DNA of 64,000 nucleotides from Pampus argenteus (taxonomy: Eukaryota > Chordata > Actinopteri > Scombriformes > Stromateidae), in assembly GCA_036937835.1 (NCBI GenBank), contig CM072871.1:7483501-7547500 (forward strand), written 5' to 3'. Each line of letters starts with the position of its first letter. Position 1 is the first letter of the stretch. Positions 13,742 to 25,743 of this stretch are shown here, one piece after another. The notes beneath the pieces were generated by a model, which was given only the letters and a program-made list of their open reading frames with translations, had not been told where the DNA came from and ran no database searches. Made by a program: the position numbers and the translations under genes.

Positions 13742-16700
13742 ACAGACACTCGCTCATTCAAACTGGTTTCCTGCTTGGTCTTTTTTTAATCACCTGACAA
13801 GCACAATCTGTCTTTCCCTCTCGTACAAATACATAAGACTTTGTCAGAGATCAGAGTGACACAGCACCGTTCCTCTTGAGTTGAGCCCAATTTTACCAGG
13901 GACAGGCTCAACGGGTCGTGATCCTCATCCCACAGATATGAGGGATTGTGATCTGTCAGTCAGTATTGTGGAGCTCGGCAGCAGGGTGAACAGTCTGCCA
14001 TGTTCGATGCGACGGTGAAAGCTTCCCCCCGCTCTGTTAACAAGAGGAGATCTTTCTGATGTTATCAGGTAGATCACAGAGCTCCTGGATACAGCTGAGC
14101 GTTTTCAATTCTAGGCCTGCTTCCTCTAATCACTACGATGTAAAGAGAGGCAGTCTTTTTCATCAGAATTTGGGCTTGTGAGTCATATTTTCAAAGTGAT
14201 ATAACCTCCCTGCTGTGTGCCAAACTTGTCACCGTGCTCTGAGCTTCATGTTCACATTCACTGTACACTTAGGAGAATTTATTTTACCCCTGAATACATT
14301 TTCTGCAGCCTCTTTCGTTTTTTTTATGAAACCATTGATTTCCAGTGCCGTCAGTGCAGCAGGACACAGGACACACTTCTCATCCCTTCTGGCAGAAACA
14401 CAAATAGAGAAACGCTGCTAAATAATGCAGGAGCTGAAGCATCAATAAAGGAGGCACGGAAGACGTTGGATTAATGCCTAGGTCATAAACTCTTTGAAGT
14501 CCTGTCCCGATAATGTTTGACTCCGTCAAGCCCGACAAGGTTAAATTACGCAACCGACAATCATTCATGTAGCTCAGCTGTGAATGTTAAAAATGCAGAC
14601 ACTCCCTGTGACAGCGGACATTAGTGCAGTTTGGTAAATTTCAATACTTGAGCGGATGCCAGTGATGAAAATATTTACCTCTGTGAAATAAAACTGTGAG
14701 GGTCAAAGAAGAAGGTCCCAGCTTTCACGAGGGCTGCGTGTTTCACGTGTTGCGTCAGGATTTATCGCCTCCCGGGGAGCTGTTTGGCACACACTTTTCA
14801 GTACAGTAAATGTTTACAGTCATGAGTAAGTCATTGCTAACGAGGGGGTGGGAGTGGGCGGGTGGGTGGGTGGTGGTGGTGGGGTGCAGAGGGGGTGGAG
14901 GGGGGTGTAAATATCATTGAATGACTCATGTTTATTATTTCAGACACAGGCTGGAAAAGCTTTATATCTGTATTGTCTCCTCTGGGATTCCCTTCTAATT
15001 GTACAAGTCCAAACAAAAATGTGTCTAATTTAATGCTCTTATGAATTTTGGGGGTTTATTGAGACAGGAAGGTCCATTATGATTCTGTCAGCGTATTAAT
15101 TTAATCTTCACTTCTACTATTTATTTAATATTACAAGCCCTGAAAACCAAATAAATGCTCTTAATCTTTTTATTATGAAGGATTATTATGGTTCAATTAA
15201 GTTGGGGGTCCAACAACAACAACAATTACAATTTTGGTAATTTGCTTTTTTCTCACTGGCTTAAAGGTGCAGTATGTAAGATTTGGCCACCTGATCCAAA
15301 CAAACAGGGGGCGGCATATCATTTCACATTTTTTGTGTAAAATCTTGACAAATAATAACTAAGGATGAGTTTTTCCTGAACTTAAAACTTTGATTGTTGC
15401 TTGTTTAATCATGAATACTTAGTCTAGGAGTTTTCAGGGGCTTTAAAATGAACATAAAGAGTCTCTTTGTGGCTTTACAATGTCAATGAATGTTTAATAC
15501 CCTGTATCTGAAGTTACACATTCTTCTTCTTCACTAATATTGTCTCTCTCCTTTTGCTGTCATTTCACCAGGAGGTAGAGGTCAGTTCTCTCCCGTTTTT
15601 GGTTTTTTTGTTCTTCCAGATGCCTTTGTATGTCCATGACTCATTTCCTTGTCTTTCTGTGTGTCTTTATCTCTGCTTCTCTGTTACTCTCCTTCAACCT
15701 GCCCGTTTTAATTAGAGCAATTAATGTTCTAATTATGTTTGGGGGAAAAAAACAAAAGCATTAGAGCACTTAAAAGACAGCTCACCCCCTGACACCATAT
15801 GTCTCACATATAGGCATCGGGTGCAGATTTGTTGGGCTCATTTCCATGTAGATCTACAGCCATAGTACATACCCATCTGTCTCCAGCGTGACTCACTTGG
15901 CTAATTATCATACTGCAAGACTAATGTATGTAGTAAAAATCAGTGCAACGATTACTTCACTTCTGCTCTATCACGATGACAGAGTGTTGACATGTTGTGT
16001 TATCTATAGCACTGTTTGCTCAAGTCTGCAATGTAAATAACATGGTCTATCATATGCTGCAGTTGCTAATAATTTATTGTTTTCTTCACATTTCTGCAGG
16101 ATGATTATGTGCGTACCTGGGATGAGAATCAAGGTTCTAATGACAGTAAGTCTCACAGCATCTCATCTCTTTCTTATTGTCCCTGCTGAAAATGTCCCAT
16201 CATGTATTCAGTATTGTGGCACAAATATGACTCCATACACATATAGGCCAAATGAGAAATCTTTAATTAATTTTTTGGTATAACGTGGGCTGTATACTGA
16301 TGCAGTGAAAGCAAAGCCACGTGATGTATTGAAAACTGAATGTCATCAGCCTGCATGGAGACAAAATCCAGCAGTTGAACTGTGATGTGCTTCATTGTAT
16401 TAGACAGTGTTGTATTTGCTTTTCGTGTGGTCTCCCGCTGTACACACTTGTAGTGGTTCTTCAGTGAAAAGGTTGAAAGATGTTTGTGCTCTGTTTTATC
16501 TGCTCGAGTGGATGCAATGTGCCTCCCCCAGGAGATGTTAAACATTGGCTCGGCTTCAACCAATCACCATTTCCCCTCTGCTACCTCCTTTTTCTTCCTC
16601 TGCTGCACTTGAGCAGGAGCCGTGCATATATATACCGAACGCCTGACATGTCCTCCTCAACTCCTGCTGCGACTCCAGACTTAATTGAGCCTCTGGCAGA

Positions 16701-19700
16701 TGAAGTCATGACACAAAGTTGTGTCCTCAACCATTGTCGTTTGATTTGCGGCTTAAATGAAGTCGGCTGAATGGCAGAGTCCATTAGCGCAATTTCCAAG
16801 GGCTTAATGAAGGACTAATTATGGTTTCCAATGAAAGGCCTGAGAGAGAAGTAAAAGCATGAGAAAAGACTGAGATGGGAGTGGGAGCTAATATGGCTTG
16901 ATTTAGTGTAAAGCGACTGACATTAACATTACCCCTGCCAACTCTAAGGCAGTTTGGTGATGAGGAAATTGTGGACTGGGGGAGAGAAAGCAAGTTGACG
17001 AGAAGAGGATGATAAGATGAAAATGAAAAGAGGACTAATGAAAGGATGTTTGCGCTCTGGTCAGTCTCTAGGAAGAATGCAAAGAAGCTAGCCTGGGGAA
17101 CAAGATGAATCTGCAAGCTCATGTTTTATTTGCTCTGGCAGATGTGTCTGTTTCCCCCGCCCGTTCACACAGATTTCCAGACAACTGGGCCTGCGTTTAA
17201 GTAATACGGGGCGGGGTTTGATACGATGACCGTACCACTGGTTGTAGGTCTATCCAGAGGAATTTTTGTCTGACATTTCATGTCCTAAGAAGTCATTTTG
17301 TAGTGTAGTAATGTTACAACCTAAATATAAAAATATAAAACCCAATAAAATAAACCCAATATAACAGTTCAGACAAACTAAAAACCTGTAGGTTTGAATA
17401 GGTGTTTTCCAGCATATCGTAGCATAGCATTCTGTGAGCGCTGGCACCATGATTGAAGCCATCTGTATTTATTATGTTTCTCCAATTTAATATCAAATAA
17501 TATCAAATTTAATATCATTTTTTTTTCTAAAACATCAACAAACTCTAGTTTTGAAATACCAGGTTTGAGCCCAGTATCCAAGGATTCTGTTTATGCATTT
17601 GTCCATTGTTACAAGCCAGTAAGTGTCAAAGCAGAAAGTAGTGTGCCTTATATGTAGTGAGGGAGAGGAGTCATACGTCAGGGTGGTTAATGGGTGTGCA
17701 GTGAGGCAGATAATTACGAAATAAATCAAAAAAAAATTTTGATATTGAACTTAATCCAGGTTTTGTCCAGTATTTAGGTTTCCTTGTCTGGCGACAGTGT
17801 TAAAATAAGAGACCGACTTTTATTAACCTAACCGACATAGATCAACTTCACAAGTGGCATTGACATGATGCTCAACTGTGTGTGCTCAGCTAGCTTTTAT
17901 GAAACTTTAGGTTTTATATGCTTGCCTCTGGTTGTCAGATGAAAGTACTTTCCATTTCATGCAGCATAAAGCCCTTCATCTATCTTTTCCCCTTTCTCTC
18001 ATTTTGACACGAGTGTACTATCTATCTACCTCCATTGATCTACCTTTCTTTATAAGTGGCTTAATGAAGCAAAAGGAGTGAAAAGCAGAGATTTGTCCCT
18101 CTGAGACATCAGTAAATCAGTGTGATGTCTTTACTCCCGATCTCAGACGAGCCTGCAGACCTCATTTCTCAGCCATGGCAGCCCAGCCCGGACCGCCACA
18201 CAGAGGAAGATGGAGCTTTCGAACTATCCACATTCACACAGGGACAGTCAACGGCAACAAGGTGGAAATTTGCATTCAGGCACTGCAGTGGTGCTGGACT
18301 GAGTGAGGGAGAGGTCAGGGTAATTTGCAGTCAATTTCTACCATCAATTCATCAATCCAGCAATCCACTGGCTCTGCCTTGTGATTGAATCACCCCACTC
18401 TCGAGACAGTAAACAGGAGAACACTTGTAATTTAGACTTGTAAGGACAAACAAGTGCACACACACACACACACACACACATACGTGCACCAATACTCAAG
18501 TGTTTGCGTACAGCACTAACAAAAGAACGACCTGATCTTTTTATACATAGACATTCAAGCCTACCTTCCAGAAGCTTATCTCAACCAGAGAGGCCAGGTG
18601 AATGGTGAATGGTGAATGGACACTTTCTGACAAATCAATTGCTTCAGATCAATAGCAGACACGAAGGAGATAGGAAAACACGCTGAGTCCACACTCCACA
18701 AGGTCTAGAGTTTAATACTTCTTGAAGCCACTGATAGATATTGGTTTGTGGGGTTGCTCGTACACACACGTACATGTGATAGATTGCCATAAAATAACTT
18801 GCTCACGTCTACAGATGGTTGTATACTCAAGACAATCAAGCTGCTCTTTCTTGGAAAATCCCGCCCTCTGCAAGACCTCTCTCTCTGTCGCTATTGACAC
18901 ATTTGTACTTTACAATATCCACTGAATCGGACACTTCCTCCTACAGGGGGCCTGCTGCACTCTTTGTACTCGCTGGTGTCTCCACCTCCAAAAACAGCCG
19001 CTATAATCATCCAGATTGCCACTGCCCTTCTCATCGTCACACTTCGTAAATTTGCCCAGTGTCACCCTGTACCGCCCCTCCTCTAGAGGCCACCTGGGGC
19101 CGCTTCAATCAAATTCAAAATCCCACATACAAAGCAGTGAAGGGATCAGCATGTTACTCTGACTCCAGCGGGCAATCACACCTCCAACAATTTTAAATTA
19201 CTGCCGTTGCATCATCTTTTTCCTACTGAATCGCCTCTATTCAGCAGTAGCTAATTACTCTCAAAAATACATTTTATTTATTATTATATTCAGGAGACTT
19301 GAAACTGCACTGATAAACACGATTATGTAGGGATGGTTAGGGATGGCTTTCTTGCAGAGGGTTAGATGAGAAGATCGATACCACTGTCAGAAATGTAGAG
19401 AGTTGTCATATTGCCTGCTGGTTGTGGCTTCATATTTAGCATACAGATATAAATATGATACCAATGTTTTTATTTAACTCTTGACAAGAAAGCAAAATCC
19501 TCTTAATGTCAAATCATTCCTTTAATCATTGTTAAAGCAATCAAATGACTATGAGAAAGATGATTCTCCAGAGACTGCAGTTCGCCTCAGCTCTACAGAG
19601 CATTTAGTTTATACGGCCTGCAGCTCTATTGTTTTGATTCACTCTTGACAGCATCAGACATGTGCATTCATTTACATTTAGCAGATGTGGTACACAATGT

Positions 19701-22700
19701 CAAGTAGCTGACCGAGTGCAATGAGGAAGATGTATGAAAGAAAACATTTATTAATGCAATTTTAATTTTAGACATTTCGCCTACTTTTACTTGATTCCGG
19801 GTGGTTGTTTTGGACTAACAATTGTCGACAACAGATACATGTTTGGCTTCACTAATACCTAGACAAGATAGCGCTGACAGTATTAGAGACTGAGTGTGTA
19901 AATAGTAGATAAGAGGGTTGATGATGACGATTTGGCCTTAGCTTTCTGTTATCCTCAATCTGCAGGGATAAACCTCATGTAAATCTGGATTGGATTAGAC
20001 TGAAGCACGATTAGCCTAATTAGGAGAGGTTTACTGTTGCAGGCATTAGTCTAATACCGAAGGAGAGACTTTTGAAAAGTAAAAATGGAAGTTGCTGCAT
20101 CTGTGGTTGAATAGACAAAGACGGGATATGCTGAGGAAAAAGAAGAAGAGCAAAAAAACGAGAATACATAGTTGAGATATCTGACTGATATAAGGAGAAG
20201 ACAAAGGAATGTGAAAAGAGGGAGGAAAGGTAAATTTATAGACGTGATTGCGCAACGGGGGTTTCAGAACCACAGAGGGAGAGACTTCTCAGAAACACCA
20301 GATTGAGCTGCAAATCACAGTCAACCCAGACATGATTCCCGGACTGCTGAGAGCCTGTTGCTATGGGAACGTCATCATCACAGGCACTGCTTTAATCCAT
20401 GGAAGCCTGTTAAGTTAACATGAGGCTCAGGCAGTCCACCTTATGCTTCTGTACTCACAACACAACGCTGTGCCAGCGTTGTAGCCGCTTACCACCGGCA
20501 AGATTTATTTACAAATGTTTTCTATTAGATGGCAAGATTATTTGCGCTGCTTGTACGCTGCTTACTATTCCTTTGGCTTAAGGTTGGTTGAATAGCAGAC
20601 TCGCTCCCCTGCCTACTGCACTGTATCCCCATTACTACCTTAATATCCTTGTCCTTTGTGTCAGAAAGTATCTTAAGGGTTGAAAAGGCTGCTGTGCCCT
20701 GCTTCTGCTGATACACTGGTCTGAAACAGATAGAGGATGATACTTGCAAGGAAAAGGAAGGCAGGCAGAAACAAAACGGAGACGGTTGAGAAGGAAAGGC
20801 AGATACAGAGAGAAAGGCTGGGAGATGCAAGTGATATAGTACACTGAGATCCTCTATGCAATCAATGCTAACTGGACAATGGGGCAACCAGAGAATAAGG
20901 CTCCACCGTTGACAGTCAAAATGGACGAGGAGTCTGCATCTGGGCATTAATGCCTCCGAGCCTTACTGTTTCACCCCAGCGGAGCAGTCAGTCACTCAGT
21001 TATACAACCAGCTCAGCTATGACATGGGGAAGGGGGGGTACTGTTTTGGATTTGCTTCTCAAATCAGATATCTGTCGGTTCGCTTCAATAATCCTGTGAT
21101 GTAGGCAGCATTAATGTATTCAGCCAACGGAGAGGACAAGAGAGGAGAGTCTAAGCCTGCCTGCTAAATCATAATAGTGCCATAAAACAGGATACAGTAA
21201 AAGAAGGGAGGGGATGAATGAATGCATGATTTATAAGTCACCTCTGTCATATAGATGAAACCTGCACAGTGGTAGATTGTGAATAAGCTGTGTTCTGGTA
21301 TACTGTACTGATGGATAGTGTAGGTGAAAAAAGGCCGGAGGAGTTGAGGAGAACAGAGTGTGACATCCTGCTCGGGCTCCAGGAGGCCTGCTAGGAACAG
21401 ACAGCTGTGACATATGAGTGTATGTGCGGTGTTGACACATGGTCCAGCATTAGCAGCTAGCAAAGAATGTGATGGATGGGGCTTGATGAGCTGGCCACGG
21501 AGGCTGTAGCCTACATTGCAAAAAGTATTCACATTAGTAGGTCAGCTAAAGTGTCATGTTGAGTATTTAAATCTTATTTAAATAAGCAAATCAAAGAAAT
21601 CAGTCGATGTGTGACAAACGCATTTTGATCGAACGTGAATGTTTTCTTTTTTTTTTTTAAATCTGAAAGATGATATTACAAAACTGAAAACAATCACAGA
21701 TACATTAAAAAACTAATTTACTTCATCTTGTTTTTAATTTCCAGATTTTTTTTTACCCTCTGTAAAGCACAAAAGGCCTCAAGATGCAAATGAAAACCAA
21801 CACTTGTACGGCACACTAATATGTTAGAGTCACAATCAAATAGGGAGGAGATTCTCTCATTTTTCTATTTTCCCCAGATGTTGACACCACCAAGGACCCC
21901 TGTCAAAAGGTTAAGTGCAGCCGACACAAGGTGTGTATCGCCCAGGGCTACCAGAGAGCTGTGTGCGTCAACCGCAAGAAACTTGAACACAGGTGAGTGT
22001 GTGTAGCCCCTGGGCAAATACTGACTAACTAACTCCTAAAACGCACACCTGTAGTGTAGTCCTCATTGTTCATGCACACTAACACATGCTCATCAAAAAG
22101 TTAACAGTCAGTGGCTTGTGCTGGTCTGGGATGTGTTTCCGTGCCGGTTACAGTGGTTATAATAAAGCTTGTTTGTGCATCAGTGCAGTACGACTGCCTG
22201 CTGTTTAATAATAAGATAATACATTCAGGCAACATAGACAAGAGCTGTTTGCTAGACCTTATGTTCGAGCACTGCTCTGTCTGTACTCAGAATTAGCAAA
22301 CAGTTGCTGTCTTAGCTGGACTTGGTGAGGTTCGAGTGTTTGTTTGTCCTTTTGTCCTGCAGACTCAAGCAGCCTGCGCTCAGGTCTCCTGATGGAAACT
22401 GTCAGCCGTGTCCTATCTCCTCCACTGGGCCTGTGTGTGGATCAGACGGACACAACTATGCCTCACAGGTACACTGAAACATTCCCTAAAGACTGGGCAT
22501 TAATTCAATGCTACTGACAACTGCTAACTGTCCAATTTAATGATTCTAGGCAAGTGGAAGTGCACAGCATCCCACAGAATAAACAAGTGAAAATTATTCC
22601 CATGTACGTGTCAATTCAGCATCACATATGTTCTGCTATCTATGTTTTGTAATTGGTTGGGGTGATAGAAATTGCTAAAATAGGCCTGACACCTATAGCA

Positions 22701-23616
22701 GTGAAAAACTCCACAGTACTGTGACAGAACTTTAACACGAAGTTAACTGAAAAATAACTTTAATATTAAAAATATGGACTCAAGAGTGCAGATAAATCAT
22801 AACTGAAACAGGCAGCAGCACCAATAAAAACAGACTTGAATAACCAGAACTGGCAAAAACAGAACAGACTAAATTGCACAGAGCAAAACAGGACAGACTT
22901 AAAAATGAGCCAAGGATCTACCAACATCCAACAGCAACTTTGGCCTCAAATATAAACAGAACTAATTAAGTAACGGGAGACAGGTGAGGGGGGTAAAACA
23001 AACACAGGGAGCCAATAGGTTGGGAAAAACACAGGGATCACGGTGGGACTGATGAAGGTGATGTAGAGCAGGTGTGGAGGACAGGTGACGAGAGAAAAGC
23101 AGATGGTGGAAGGAGCACAGAACAAAACCAACTCAAAACCCAAAATGCTGCAGGCCAAATACAAACACAAAAGACCCCCACAAAAGAGTCTTGAAATAAA
23201 TAAAGACAGATCCATGAATGAATATATGAATGAATAAATATACATATATATATACATACGTGTGTGTGTGTGTTGTGATATGCATTTTAGGGTAAATAGT
23301 GATGTACACTTCATTCATTCAGAGCCATGTGAAGAGACTCTTGGGGGGGGGGAGGACAAAGACTGTGATATATGGCCTCAGGAGGAACAATTGGTGTCTC
23401 GTGGTGACAGAATTCCTTGTGTTCATTGATTTATGCTTTGTCTTTTGGACTAATTCCTGACCTTGTGTGCATGTAGAGGTTGGAAAACGCATTTAGGAAC
23501 AAGTCTCAAATTAGAATTAAGACATACAGTTGGCCACCTCATGAATATTTGATCTGTGCTGCAGCAAATAACTCATTTTACTTCTCCTTTGTGTCCCCTT
23601 GTTGATATTACTGGTA

Positions 23617-23652
<36 letters not shown>

Positions 23653-25701
23653 TGTTTTGCAGTGCAAGCTGGAGCAGCAGGCGTGTCTTACAGGGAAGGC
23701 TCTTACCCTGAAGTGTTCAGGTCTGTGTCCTTGCCCAACTGCTGAATCTACTTCCAAGGAGAGTAAACATGGTAAGATGGAACACGCATGAAACATTTTC
23801 CTTTTCATTGTGTCTCATAAACATGCACATCACAAAGAGCATGAATAGGTGCAACAAATATCATATTCTCACTCTTTGTCTGGCCTCCACAGATAGCTGC
23901 ACCGGACAGGACCTGGCTGATCTTGGGGAGCGTTTGAGGGACTGGTTCCAGCTACTGCAGAGCAATGCCAAGCAGAACAACAACAGCAAGGCCGGGACCG
24001 GAACCACTGCAGCCAACACCGCATCAGGTTAGACCTACTGCTTAATTATAAGGGAGTTATATATTAGTTGCATCATCATCTTTCTCAGTTTAGAAGTGTT
24101 AATACTTTTGACAGTTTTGGCAAAAAACCCATTGGTGCATCTGAAATAAATAAATTGCGGTGGTATTTTCTGCCTCAATACAGCAACCATGAACAACAGA
24201 AAAATTGTATCATGTAATTACTGCTATTGGAAAAGTTAAAAAAAAAAAAAAAATACAACAAGGAAAATTAAATCCACACTAATTTGGCTTTAACGTTCTG
24301 TCGGTGTTTCATCCACCTCCAGGTTTTCTCTCACTGGATAAATCTTGCAACGACTTTCTGAATATCAAAGGTGTTTGAAAATAGTTAGAGGGCTGGAAAC
24401 ACAAAATCTCTTGGGTGGATGCATTGAGATTATGTTGCATCACTTACAGAAGCGTGCTGTGCATCAAAGCAATAGGAAGTGAGCCTCAGGATCTGGTCGG
24501 CAGCAAGTTGATTCCTGATAAGCACCAAGTTTTAAGCAAGATTTAAAGTCTGAGGTGGAAGATTCTCTTAATGGGTTGAAATAAGCTCTCATTTTCTAAT
24601 GCTGTTTTCATTCATTTTCTTGCAAGCATCATATGTGGAAAAAAAAATGAAGAGTGGATTTGCATTGGAAACAAGAACATTTCTGAGCACACTGGCATGG
24701 TTTCATTTTCCATTTGTCCAGCTGTCACCTAATAAATATGAATATTTGTTTGTTTGTCTGTCTGTCTTTGTGTTTGCAGTGCTGGACAGGAGCCTTGTGG
24801 CAAGCTGTAAGGACTCCATAGGCTGGATGTTTTCCAAGCTGGACACCAATAGCGACCTGTACCTGGACCAGGCGGAGCTGGCTGCCATCAACCTGGACAA
24901 ATATGAGATCTGCATCCGGCCCTTCTTCAACTCCTGTGATTCCTTCAGGGACGGCAAGGTCTCCACTGCCGAGTGGTGCCTCTGCTTCTGGAGAGAGAGT
25001 GTGTATTCTGGTTAGCTTTACACCATCATGTGTCTGCGTGCTGACGAATTATAGATGCACATATTAAAAACTTCAAGGCACTCAGCTTCCCTCAGGATGG
25101 CCAGCTCTTTGTTGTTGTGTTGGCTGGTTATTATTTGTCTTCCTACTCATCCTCCTGCTCCTCTACGGGGTGAAATGGTCATCGCAAGCCACTAAAAATA
25201 TTCATGCTGCTTGTTGACAGCCTCGTTCTCCCACAGCTCTCGGAGATTACGTCTGTCAGCCAACCAGCAGAGCAGAAACTAGGTCTAGGTCCTCAACTCA
25301 TATAGGTTGGAAGAAATGCAGGTGTTTTAAAATTGAAGGAGATTGTTGGAAAACATTGATTACACTCATAAGAGAATTGAGTTTTTCATTACTTAATTAC
25401 TTCATTCCTTTATCTTCTCTTATATATAAAAAAAAAACATGCCTTGTCTTTTCTTAGAGCCGCCTTGCCTGGCTGAACTCGAGAGGATTCAAGTTCTAGA
25501 CGGCGGCAAAAGAAGGTTTGGTAGGTATCTGAATTCTCGTAAGAGTATTACAGCCCGTTGGATCTGTCTTTCTTGGTCGAGGGTTTTAATCAACCAGATC
25601 ACAAGCAGGAGGCGGGGATTAGTTTGTGATCAGCCTTGTGGATTAGAACGTGATACTGACAGACGGCAAAGGAAAGCAGCCATAAGTGTGTATTACGTGT
25701 A

Positions 25702-25743
<42 letters not shown>

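Larger units (their letters stand above)
5549..15571 (+). other. spock2: spock2 intron 1 (about 10 kb)
   Basis: Large first intron, starting with GTGAGT after exon 1. It contains (TTG)n at about 5928-5950, (TG)25 at 7270-7319, (AC)n at about 7955-7973, an A-run near 8231, T-runs near 8970, 10381 and 12843, (TG)n near 11399, (CA)n near 13710-13739, a G-rich block (14843-14907) and a fish-type interspersed repeat near 15262. About 6120-6720 is rich in TAAT/ATTA cores and free of simple repeats, so it is a candidate enhancer, but conservation cannot be judged from one sequence. I see no nested gene. Confidence 0.75.
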
